Shown here piece after piece: positions 10,116 to 19,585 of a DNA stretch of 20,594 bases (the stretch's first letter is position 1; the number at the start of each line of letters is the position of its first letter). The DNA is from Triparma columacea (taxonomy: Eukaryota; Sar; Bolidophyceae; Parmales; Triparmaceae): the NCBI GenBank assembly GCA_030267965.1, contig BRYA01000655.1:20053-40646 (forward strand). Reading direction: 5' to 3'. The notes under the pieces were generated by a model. It ran no database searches. It saw nothing but the letters and a program-made list of their open reading frames with translations, and was not told the origin of the DNA. A program made the position numbers and the translations under genes.

Positions 10116-10892
10116 ATGGAGGGAGACAGCGCATACGAGAGCGAAGACGAGAGCAGCGACGAGAGCAGCAGCGAAAGCAGTGGCAGCAGCGACGACGACA
10201 GCAGCGATGAAGGCGACGACAGCGATAAAGAAGGGCACTGGAACGGCGGAGGTGGAGACGTGGAAAATTATTACGGAGAGGATGGAATGCCAATGCAAGC
10301 GCAAGCTCAGCCCGAGGTTTACTACACAGAAAGCGGGGACTACTACTATTACGACCCAAACACAGGGGAGTGCTATGACGACTATGGATATTACGACGAG
10401 AACGGAGATTACTGGTACAATGAGCAACAGAGTGGGACGGCAGCGAGTGGGACGGCAGCGCGGCAAGAAGGGTACTTTTCTGCAGCGGCAACTTACAGGG
10501 AAAAAGCCGCAGAAGCTGGTGACATCCGCGGGGAAGACGAGCTTGACAGGGCAGTCAGCTGCACGCCCCAGGAATTCTCTAGCGAATGGGAATCCTTATT
10601 CGACTGCAAGGGTTTCCAGTGCCGTTGCGAGCTTAACCCGCTCATGATCGAAATCAAGACTCACCTCAACAACGCTAATGTCTTCATCATTGCCTCGGGA
10701 GTCCTTGATGGCATCATGACTCTATACTGCCTTGGGCAGAAGGAAGGGGTGCGGTGTTATATTGAAATGAAGTACAACCAAGGGGAAAACCTGCTAGAAT
10801 TAAAGTTCAAGAGCCAGGTGCCCGAGCTCATCCAGACCGTAGTAAAAACACTTAATCTCAAAGGTCTATTTGGGAATGTCATGGAGGAGTGA
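10116..10892 (+). CDS. Acidic protein with stand-alone beta-adaptin appendage domain
   Basis: This 258-aa single-exon protein starts at the ATG at 10116. Residues 6-40 are almost only Ser, Asp and Glu. Residues 68-103 are aromatic-rich (YYYYDPNTGECYDDYGYY) and resemble an OCRE/WW-like aromatic repeat. Residues 148-252 align with the C-terminal (TBP-like) subdomain of the beta-adaptin appendage, the platform on AP-1/AP-2 beta chains that binds clathrin and endocytic accessory proteins. The match covers LNxxxxxxKxxLNNxNVFxIA, the LY strand and the final helix. W158 and Y204 fall on human beta-2 W841 and Y888, the aromatic ligand platform, while the basic R879 position is Gly195. No adaptin trunk is nearby, so this is not a normal AP beta chain. 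The acidic Ser-rich segment also recalls the AP-3 beta hinge, so a fragment of a relocated AP chain is an alternative. Confidence 0.75.
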   Translation: MEGDSAYESEDESSDESSSESSGSSDDDSSDEGDDSDKEGHWNGGGGDVENYYGEDGMPMQAQAQPEVYYTESGDYYYYDPNTGECYDDYGYYDENGDYWYNEQQSGTAASGTAARQEGYFSAAATYREKAAEAGDIRGEDELDRAVSCTPQEFSSEWESLFDCKGFQCRCELNPLMIEIKTHLNNANVFIIASGVLDGIMTLYCLGQKEGVRCYIEMKYNQGENLLELKFKSQVPELIQTVVKTLNLKGLFGNVMEE

Positions 10893-10961
10893 GAACGATG
10901 GAGCTCATAGCTAACGCCACGGAATAATAAGCAAAGTGTAATTCTGATAAAACGATGCCTA

Positions 10962-10967
10962 AATAAA
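10962..10967 (+). terminator. AATAAA-type polyadenylation signal
   Basis: An AATAAA hexamer lies 70 nt after the stop of the appendage-domain gene, in the 98-nt convergent spacer (10893-10990) shared with the large minus-strand gene. The spacing is plausible for a 3' UTR. I see no matching signal for the minus-strand gene within this spacer. Confidence 0.4.
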
Positions 10968-10990
10968 AAGAAATACCACGTCAACTTAAA

Positions 10991-13900
10991 TCATGGCGGC
11001 GTCCAGGATGTCTCTCCGGTGGCCTCATTGACGTAGTAGACGTTTCCGTCACCTGTGACCTCCTCCGACCAACCAGGCGCCAACTGTGGTGCATTGTACT
11101 TTTTTGGGAACGTATCATCCACCGCTGTGACAGTGGGATTTTGAACGTTTCTCGCCATTGGATTCACGCCATCGAACTCACTGTCTCTAATCCCGCCAAA
11201 TGCTGAGGGCATTTCGAAATCTTTGTTCTTTGATCTTTTTGTTGCAAGGGTCGTGTGCCTCTTGGCCGCCCTCGCCCTCCTCTCGGGTCTGGAGAAACAT
11301 TTCACGCAGCAGGAGATGCAGCAGCAAAGTAAAGAAAGAATGAGAAGGGTTCCTCCAATATACGTAGGCATGCACATCTCCATGTCGTCAGAGGAGCAAG
11401 AAACGTAGTGCTTCCACTCCGACGAGCCAGGCTGATCGTGCACATCCGCTTGTTGCTTGGCAAGGATATCAGCGTCGATGATTTCCTCAATAGGCATCTC
11501 CGTAACCTCGAGAGTTAAATTTTCCACACCGGTATCTTCCTTGATGTCCTCGACCAACGCGGGGGCTTCGATCACTTGGGTAACTTCAGCTACTACGCTC
11601 GCCGTAATGTCCTCCTCGGACAGGGGTGGTGTCTCATCCACTTTCTCTCCCTCCTCTTTCTCCTTCTGTTTCACCACCTCGGTCACGTCGATCTCGAAGT
11701 CAACCTTTAGTCTCGATGCCCCTTCGGTCAGGATCCTCAGCATCCTCTTTCTTACGGTGACCTCCTCCACAGAGAGAATTACGACCTTTTTGGGATTAAC
11801 CTTGAGAGATTTGGCGACGGACTTCTTAAAAGCTTTCTCTCCGGTATCCTCCCAAACGTCCTTTGACAGGGAGAGCGCGACTTCGGCCTTCACCTTGATA
11901 ATTTTGACAGGAGGAGAAGGGGTGGGCGCTGGTGTCGGCGAAGAAGTTGCAGGAGGGGGGCCCTCTGGCGGGGTGGCAGTTGGTGCCAACGTGGCGGGAG
12001 CTGGAGCAATGGCTTCGCAAGCGCTCATGAAGTCGGTCATATTTTGCAGCATTTGGGCCTCGAATTCTTCTGAGCAAGTTGGTGCTGTTTGCAAGCAGGA
12101 GCTTAGATCCAACAATTTCGTGCATATGGCGTCAAACTGCTGATCAGGTGTCATGGATCCATCGCCCTCACTAGGTCCGTCCCCAGCGTTTGGTGCGCTT
12201 GGTCCGTCACCTTTAAGCCACCTGCGACCTGCGTCTTCGCCCATCATGGAAAAGAAACCATAAAGGTCGCAGGCTTCCATGCACTCAAAGTCAACGCAAC
12301 CTTCTTCCAAGGCCGAAAAGTCTATTTCCATCCTTGACTTGAAGTCTTCAGTGCAAGATGGCGTGGTATCCAAACAGGACGTTAAGTTGGACATTTTGGT
12401 ACACATTGCGCCAACCTGGTCAAAATCACGGCTCATCATGGAAGAAATGCTTGCAAGATCGCAGGCTCCCATGCACATAATGTCACCGCATTGTCCTTCC
12501 ATAGCAGAAAAGTCTATCTCCATTTTCGACCTGACTTCTTCTGTGCAAGATGGCGTGGTATCCAGACAGGTTTCAAGTTCGGACATTTTGGTGCAGAGCG
12601 TACCAAGATCTTCGAGCTTATCAGGAGTCATGGATCCACCCTCGCCATCACTAGGGCCCGCGCCGTGACCGCCAGGGCCAGTGTCGTCACCGCCAGGGCC
12701 AGTGTCGTCACTGCCAGGGCCAGTGTCGTCACCGCCAAAGTCCGCCATAGAACCAATATCACATGTTGTCAGACATGAGGACATTGAGCAGGCGTAAGTG
12801 AAATTTCCTATCACAGACACGAAAGACGCCTTTACGTCATCTGAGCAGCTTGAAGTCTGGACGCAGCTTTCAAAGTTCGTAATCTTGGAACATATCTCGG
12901 GTGTGAACATGCCATCAAAGCCATCGCCATCCCCTTTGCCATCACCATCGCCATCACCATCGCCCTCGCTGCCAGTGCCAATTTCCATCATGAAGCTCAT
13001 ATCGCATGTTTCAATGCACGCAGGCGGGCCCGTGCCGTCGTCAGGAGGACCGTCGCTGTCACCTCCACCGCAGTTGTGTTTCTTCTTCTCGCCGAGAATG
13101 TGATTGACATCTTCCATCGTAGTGGCGTCGCAGTTAGCATCCCTATCAATGCACGAAATCAAGTTGATGATATCAGAACACGAAGAAGGAGACGCGTCAG
13201 GTTCCTCTTCGTTCTCTATAATTGCCAAGTCGCAGCCCGAGTCAATGACGCACTGAGGAGGGCCCGTGTCGTCGTCAGGAGGAGTAGGAGTAGGGCCGTC
13301 GCCTTCCTTGTCGTCGCCAGGAGGACCGTCGCTGTCACCTCCAGAGCCGTCAATTTGGTGACAGGCCAAGGATCCCGGGAGTGATACCCATCCATCTTCA
13401 CACGGTGTACAAGAAGTTGAGCCAGGTGTGGGAGAATAGGTGTTCTCCATGCATTTCGTACAGACATCGTTACCGCTGGTAGAACTAGAGAAGGTACCCA
13501 TTGGGCACTCTTCACATGCGTTTTTGCTTAAATTTGATTTGAAACCTGGACCACACATCTCGCAAAATGAAGAACCTAGAGCAGATATCCACCCGTCCTG
13601 GCAATTTTCGCATACAGTAAGATCAGGAGATGACCTAGTGCCAGCAGCACACGTGGTGCATTGCGATTGTCCTTCGGAAGGCTGGACTGTGCCTTCAGCG
13701 CACACGTCACATTCGACACTACCAACCAAGCTTGAAAAGGTACCAGCAGGGCAAAGATCGCAGCTAGATTTACCAGTGAGGGGCTGGGCGGTGCCTGCTG
13801 GACAAACAACTGCCACTGTTCCGTCGCATTTGTTCCCGGCTGGACACACGGTGCAGCTTCCACCGTCGTTGATGTACTCTCCCAGCGCGCAAGTGGTAAC

Positions 13901-16900
13901 TGAGCAGGAAGATGCTCCTGCCATTGAAGTCTCGCCAACTTCACAAGGGGTGCAAGACGATGATCCAGAGGTGGCCGAATAGGTGTTCTCCATGCAGTTA
14001 TCACACCTAGTTGAATCAGAAGATGGGATAGTACCAGCACTGCAATCTTGACATTCAGCTGCGCCCATCACACCTTGGAATTTGCCAAGACCGCAAGCAT
14101 CGCATTGGGATGACCCTGCATTTGGCTGGGCAGTGCCGGCTGGACAAAGAACTGCCTCTGTTCCGTCGCATTTGTTCCCGGCTGGACACACAGTGCAGCT
14201 TCCACCGTCGTCGACGTACTCTCCTAGCGCGCAAGAGACAACTGGGGGGCGAATAACAGTGACTGTTGTTTTCATTCCGGCGCTGCAATGAGAGCCAGAC
14301 CCTCCAGAGCATGCAATGTAGTAAACCTCGGTGCCATCCCAATCGGGGACTGCGATTAGCAAAGCGAGCGATAAAGGGGTTGGAACGATGATGTGCTGTT
14401 TCAATTTCTTGCCCAGTCTCACCTGTCCAGACGTAGGTATCTTTTGCGATTGAGTCGCGAAGTGTTATTGAAGGCTTGGGGTTAACCGAGTTACAGCTTG
14501 TCCATTGAGCCTCAGAAGGGTAAATCTTGACGTTCATAGGTTCACCTGTGTTAGTTGACCAGTCGAAAGTAACCGTGTCACCAGGATGCACCGTCAACGG
14601 ATTGTTCTTTGCACTGAAGTCCCACGCTATGTCATGGTTAACGCTAGAGTCACCGCCGCCACTGCCACCTCCAGAATCGGATGCACAGGCAGAATCATAT
14701 AAAGCCGTCGTTGATGAGAACGACGCCTTAATTTCATCTGGACAACTTGAAGTCTCAAGACAGTTCTTGAACTCTTCAGCCTTGGAACAAGGCTGCAGAA
14801 TGCCGCTCATAGTCTCTGTAATAAAACTCATATCGCAGGATGACATACAAGTCATATCGCTGCCAGGAGGAAGGGTCGTGTCGCCGTCGCTGCCACCGCA
14901 ATTTCCGTCGCAGAAACAGTCCTTTTGTGAGCCAATCATGGGTTCCACGACATCTTGCATTGTAGTGGCATCACATTTATTACTGTCCTGAATGCACGTA
15001 AGCAAAGTGCTGACGTCTGTGCAGGCAGCTGTCATGTCAGAAACGACTGTGCTATCTGTGATAATTGCCAAGTTACATCCTGAGTCAAGGACGCACCGAG
15101 GAGGACCACCAATGCCGCCTCCAGAACCACCGCCACTGCCATCTCCAGAACCACCGCCACTGCCATCTCCAGAACCACCGCCACTGCCATCTCCAGAATC
15201 AGTTGAGCAGGAAGTTGCCCCAGCGGGTGAAGTTCTTCCAGATGGACAATCCGTGCAAGTAGCACTTCCTGTGTTATTTTGGAATTTTCCAACCTGGCAC
15301 GCATTGCATTGCGTTTGTCCCGCCCTATCTTGGTATGTACCGGCAGAGCAAGGCATGCAGGAAGAGTCCTTGTTCAACCCCCAGGGATTGTAAAGGAATG
15401 TCCCAGCAGGGCATTCTTTGCAAACGTCTGATGGTGAAGAGCGGTACTCATTGTCCTTGCAGGTATTTTCCCTGTCGCAGATGCCGTAGCAGTAGCAGTT
15501 TGTCAATGTTTTGGTTAAGGTTCTTTGCGTTTCTTTGTTTTCAGAGGTGCAAATTGGGGTTTCTCCTTCGTAGATTGCACTTTTGTGCTCGCTAATACAT
15601 TCGCCATAAGCACCCAAGTCCATGCACAAGCTTCTGTCGACGCCTGGCTTCACAGAGGGGAGCGTAAAAAGGCTCGATCCTGCCAAGGTAGTGTCAAGGC
15701 AGTTGAACTGATCCTCAACATCTGAATAGCACGCTGTTTGGACAAAACCGTCGCAGTACAACACTTTGTACTCGTCGATCTTGGCAGGTAGAATGTCGAG
15801 GATGTTCATGGTATTGCCTTCATCGTCGATCAGGATAGTCTCTCCCGCGCAGTGCGTCTGTATGCAGGCCTGCAATGGCTCGATCTTGTTGCAAAACTCA
15901 TCGGAGCTTGGGTAAAAGTCAGAAATGAATGTAGTTGTGACACTAAAGTCACAGTTTTCGTACATGCATTGAGGCACGTACGTGTGGCCCGTACTGCACT
16001 CGTGCCCGCCTTTGGGTCTCGGGATGCACGTTTGTTCGTTTTCAGGCAAACACTGGTGTTCGTCGTCTTCGAATTCACGGGGTGCCAAACAGGAGTCCTG
16101 AGGCACGCACTTTTTTTCCTGACATGCGACGTAAACTGTTCCTCTCGGAAAATCTGTACAACGATACGGATTTACTGCTGCTGAGCCCCATGGTAAAGTA
16201 TCACCGCAAGACGGGCAGTCGGCATCGGTGGAGCACTCGAAGAGGTCAGATATGTGATACTCGAAGTACGGGAACACATCGGAGCCCGGGGATGTAGACA
16301 TGGTAAGACCAATGGCTGATGCGTCTTCAATCTGGATCCATTCTGCAGGATCCCATGCGAGCCTTCCTGCAACTGGGACAGCACCTACAACCCTCTTGAT
16401 GGCCATATCGTTCGTGGAGACTTGGCGACCGTCTACAATGTGTGGGGGGAGGGCACTTGGGGTCAGGCTGATGCATTGTGTGACATGGTCGAAGTTCCGT
16501 GGTTCGGCTTTATACTTTCGTTAACTCACCTGATCCGCTTCCAGAGTACTCTGTCGACTCTTCAACGCCACCAATGTCCCCGATAACATCAATAATCTTG
16601 TTAGGGTTAGCTAGGGTAGCCTCTGCGAGGACAACCCAGTCATTCCCTGTCAATGAGCTGAGATCGCTTTCCATGCCATACACATCATCGTTGTCAAGCA
16701 ATTCGCTCACTCTACTTTTACGCGTTGCTGTGCGTTTCAGGGAAACAATCATGCTGCTGCCTGATGGGAGCATTTTGTCGTCGCTGATGCATGTACGATA
16801 AAGAAAGGGGTAAGCAAGCAGGATATATGTACGTATAGGGTAAGAGGCGCATATTTCTCACCTGCAATCGGTTTTCAAACAAAGGCTGAAGGTCTTCATT

Positions 16901-17324
16901 GAGTTCTCAACATAGCTCGTGGCAGTTGACACTTCCGATCCAATGAAGATCTTGTAGTTGCTAACATCGACTGCTGCCGACGTCGGGTTGAAGATTTGGA
17001 TCGCCCTGGCGTTGTAGGACTGTTCGATGTATGCGGAGAAGAACAGATTTTTACCCTCATCCAGCAACCTCGGTCCGCACCCCGCAGGAGGAGGTAAACC
17101 AGTCATGCCACCCCACGTGACTCCCTCGCCGTCACACCCGTCCGTTCTGAGGTTGCGAATGGGGTTAAAACATTGCAAGATCCTTCCAAATCCTTCCGGT
17201 AACACAGAGTTCCCACTCACAGCTTTGGTCTGAACGACGTTGACGTTGCCTCAGAGGCTACTGTCGAGCCACATAGGAACACCAGCCCCAAAAGTATATA
17301 CAGAAGTGACGCAGAAATCATCAT
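10991..17324 (-). CDS. Giant modular type I membrane protein (LTD, 6-Cys, GCC2/3, cupredoxin, TM, WW)
   Basis: Five exons: 17324..17221, 17146..16862, 16783..16530, 16432..14423 and 14349..10991. Introns are 74, 78, 97 and 73 nt, all with GTGAG donors; phases agree at every joint and give 2003 aa. Domains in order: signal peptide (1 to about 25, ISASLLYILLGLVFLCG); lamin-tail domain (about 67-250: YIEQSYNARAIQIFNPTSAA, then IIDVIGDIG and FDP-like WDPAEW), spread over exons 2-4; Cys-rich region with the first six-cysteine module (370-441); GCC2/GCC3 units (533-623); Gly/Ser/Asp linker; modules 2-3 (661-798); cupredoxin-like domain (812 to about 917); GCC2/GCC3 block (924-1215); modules 4-8 (1251-1662); Pro/Thr linker; SEA- or ferredoxin-like domain (1705-1775); TM helix followed by CCCISCCVKC (about 1879-1902); WW domain at the extreme C-terminus (1976-2003, PGWSEEV...YYVNEATGETSW). 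This predicts a large surface or lumenal receptor or adhesin with a cytosolic WW for proline-rich ligands; the ligand is unknown. Confidence 0.85.
12671..12733. repeat. 21-nt tandem repeat (x3) in the giant gene
   Basis: Three near-identical copies of a 21-nt unit (gccagggccagtgtcgtcac plus one base) encode repeated DDTGPGG on the minus strand. They form an acidic flexible linker inside six-cysteine module 6, between its second and third cysteines. A similar Asp/Gly codon repeat lies at about 12921-12967 inside module 5. The repeats are in frame and look like recent slippage expansions of linkers. Confidence 0.9.
13791..14243. repeat. Internal duplication in the GCC2/GCC3 block
   Basis: Bases 13791-13901 and 14133-14243 are two strongly similar 111-nt copies, offset by 342 nt (114 codons). 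Each encodes the end of one GCC unit and the start of another around SCTVCPAGNKCDGT. The high nucleotide identity shows a fairly recent in-frame segmental duplication of two to three GCC units. Confidence 0.85.
15121..15192. repeat. 24-nt tandem repeat (x3) encoding GSGGGSGD linker
   Basis: Three exact 24-nt copies (ccagaaccaccgccactgcc plus atct) are followed by a partial fourth. On the minus strand they encode GSGGGSGD units, a flexible linker between the first GCC2/GCC3 group and six-cysteine module 2 of the giant membrane protein. Confidence 0.95.
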
Positions 17325-17651
17325 CCAGGAGATTTTTTCTGTTGTTCACAGTCGCGAGTTGGATCGACCGAATTTAGAGTTTTTCTCTACAAACAAAGAA
17401 AGAGGGTATACACAAGAAGCGTTCTACGCTATTTCTCGTTTGCTTAAGGTTGCGATTATCAAACGCACGCTATTGAACCAACCGGTATTTCCCATTTGCT
17501 TTGACTTAGTAAATAATCCTTTCCTGCTGCTCGACTTCGAAGAAAAGGCCAGAGAAAAAGTAGCATGCACAACCCCACCCCGGCAACTCCGGCCGGATCA
17601 GATCCCCGAGCCCATGTCAATCTCGACTCTCTGACGTGTCCCGAGCTTCTC
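17325..17651. promoter_or_regulatory. Divergent spacer between two membrane-protein genes
   Basis: These 327 nt separate the start of the giant minus-strand gene (17324) from the proposed start of the two-TM gene (17652). No credible coding frame was seen in it. It should contain both promoters; I could not assign specific sites. Confidence 0.4.
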
Positions 17652-19028
17652 ATGCACTACTTCAGAGGTAATTAAAAACCACAGGATGGTCCCCGACAGA
17701 TTTCGACTTTTAAACCTTGGAACAGCCCTCACCCTCACGCGGATGGATCCCCAACAGATTTCGACTCTTAAACCTTGGAACATCCCTCACCCTCACGCCC
17801 ACCCCCCCCCCCTCCCCCCCCCCCCCGATCGATCGAAGGTTTCTTCAGAGCCTTTGACTTTATCACCGTCGACCTGCGCGCCAACGCTGAGGGTACCGTA
17901 AGGAACAGGCAGAAATCCTCGCTCGGCGGTATCCTCACCGTGATATCTGTCTGCTTGACGGTTTATTACACCATTGAGGTCATCTCAGCACTGGACTTCA
18001 GCGAAAAGTCCGTCACCACCCTCGAGACCAACGGCGTTTTAACCCGCTCCTTCACCATCGGTTGCCAGTCTTCCACCGGGTGCCTCTTCCACGCCAAGTA
18101 CGGCATCGACGCTGACGAGAACGCCGCAGAGACCTCGTCGTGGTTCATCACGAATCAAGAAGGGACGGTGAGGGTGGGGGGGGACGGGGAGGACTTTGAG
18201 TACGAGTCGGCGTCGACGAAGGCCGGGACACTGCCGGGGAACACGAGGTGGGCGAGCAGGTGAGGACAGGCGGGGGGGAGAATGGAGGCGGAGAGGCAGA
18301 AAAGGGTTTGAACTTGGGTCGATATCAGAGAGCTCTACTCCTCCCCCCCCCCTCCCCTAACCTTCCATCCTAACCCCCTCAACCTCAGGTGCATAAACCT
18401 CGGCAGCGGCGACGAGCTGACCATCGACAATTTCGCCGTCTTCACGAACCCCAACCTCTCCTCCGTAAACGTTTGGTGGGACTTCAACGCCGAGCCCCTC
18501 GGCCCTTATATCCCTGCCAGGGCCTCCAAGCAGGGTCGGAACGTGGGCCTTTACCAAGGCTTGCAGAGGATGACGTACACCAAGGTAAAAGACGAGGTCA
18601 ATGATGAAGTCAGCTTCATGTGGTCCAACCAGGTCGGCGCTGCCATCCCCACCACCTCCACCAACGGTGGCTGCAACTCCAAGATTGCGGAGATATCAAG
18701 CTCTGACCCGGAGATCGTCACGGTGCAGCTCTTCATGATGGACGACTGGTACAAGGTCGTTACGACTTTCGAATCCCCCCTCTGGTCCCTCGCCGGTGAG
18801 GTCGGGGGTGCGATGGACCTGATAATCTACGCTGTTACCTTCATTATATTCATTTGGTGGTTTTGTTACGCTAGGGTGATAAGGAGGAACGAGATGCTGA
18901 GGAAGCTGGACACGAGGACGCCGACGAGGGAGAGCAGCGGGGGAGAGTGGAGGACGAGAGATCAGGGGAGGGTGGAGATGAGGGAAGCTAAGGACGTTGA
19001 GATTACGGTGCTGAGCCATACTTTGTAA
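17652..19028 (+). CDS. Two-TM membrane protein with large lumenal/extracellular domain
   Basis: The proposed exons are 17652..17667, 17839..18259 and 18389..19028 (358 aa). Intron 2 (129 nt, GTGAGG donor, CCTCAG acceptor) is well supported: it restores ...NTRWASR-CINLGSGDELTIDNF. Intron 1 (171 nt, GTAATT donor) is tentative; it gives an ATG start, MHYFRGFFRAFDF, and fits phase 1, but its donor is atypical here. A start inside the C-rich region, or a length error in the C tract, is possible. TM1 is at about 34-55 (GGILTVISVCLTVYYTIEV) and TM2 at about 288-308 (MDLIIYAVTFIIFIWWFCYA). Between them lie about 230 residues with several cysteines, then a basic, charged 50-residue tail. The short N-terminus, GG before TM1, large loop and GEVGG before TM2 loosely resemble ERGIC/Erv-type cargo receptors; that likeness is weak. 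It is divergent from the giant receptor-like gene. Confidence 0.65.
17691..17797. repeat. Two-copy 58-nt tandem repeat plus poly-C tract
   Basis: Bases 17691-17739 and 17749-17797 are 49-nt copies differing at three positions (core cagatttcgactyttaaacc), with a 58-nt period. They are followed by an almost pure C tract (about 17799-17826). In the proposed model both lie in intron 1 of the two-TM gene, and the C tract could act as its pyrimidine tract. Confidence 0.85.
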
Positions 19029-19585
19029 GGGGTGGTTGATGTGGGAGGGGGGACTTAAAACGGGCAGATTGTTTTCAACAAAGCTTTTTGTCTCTTTCCA
19101 TTGCTCTTTCTCCACTTGGAGAAGGCAATTTTAATTCGCTTCTCAAAGCTGCGCTGTGAGCGAGAGAACCACAAAAACCAGGACTGGGGCTGAGCCGAAG
19201 ACGTTAGTAGTCACTCGCAGCTACGTTTTGGGGGAGATATCGGCTGTAAGTGAAATTTCTCTGCAGGAGGTACCGAAGGCTCGAAGTTGGGACAACTTCT
19301 TGGGACACTTGGAGGAGAAGGGTGACAAAACGAGTGGCGAAGAGGTAAGAGTGGCTCTCGGGGGGACGGAAGAGGGGGGTACGGGGTGCAGAAGGGCTCG
19401 TGAGGGTCACAAGAGGGGAAAGGGAACACATAGGAGGACACAACAGCTGCTGGCCTTGGGGATTTGGACCCCTGAGCAATTAAAAGGATATTGCGGCAGC
19501 AGCGGCGACGTATATGCGCAAATAGTATTCATCTCGGCTCACTCAACATCTTCATTGTGTTTGCCCCTCACGCTTTCGCAGGCTG
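19029..19585. other. Spacer and probable 5' UTR of the coiled-coil gene
   Basis: This 557-nt stretch follows the stop of the two-TM gene. A 189-nt open frame from 19156 to a GTAAGA donor-like site at 19345 has no ATG and does not join the next gene in phase. It is better explained as 5' UTR, perhaps with a UTR intron from 19345 to the acceptor CTTTCGCAG at 19578. I see no other feature. Confidence 0.4.

Noticed and set aside
14055..14422. Continuation of exon 4's frame past 14423
   Set aside because: Beyond the GTGAGA donor the sequence turns Arg/Ser-rich and loses its cysteine pattern, while the other frame resumes cupredoxin and GCC2 motifs after the CGCAG acceptor.
10991..14422. Separate 1143-aa gene starting at 14422
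   Set aside because: Its first 24 codons lie in the intron, it has no ATG at that position, and the phase joins perfectly to the upstream exon.
12661..15200. CRISPR-like short repeats
   Set aside because: The 21-nt and 24-nt repeats are contiguous, in frame and encode linkers. There are no spacers and no cas genes, and the DNA is eukaryotic.
16858..17220. Protein start at 17220
   Set aside because: The codon is GTG and coincides with a GTGAGT donor. Splicing 17221 to 17146 instead links a clear signal peptide to the lamin-tail exon.
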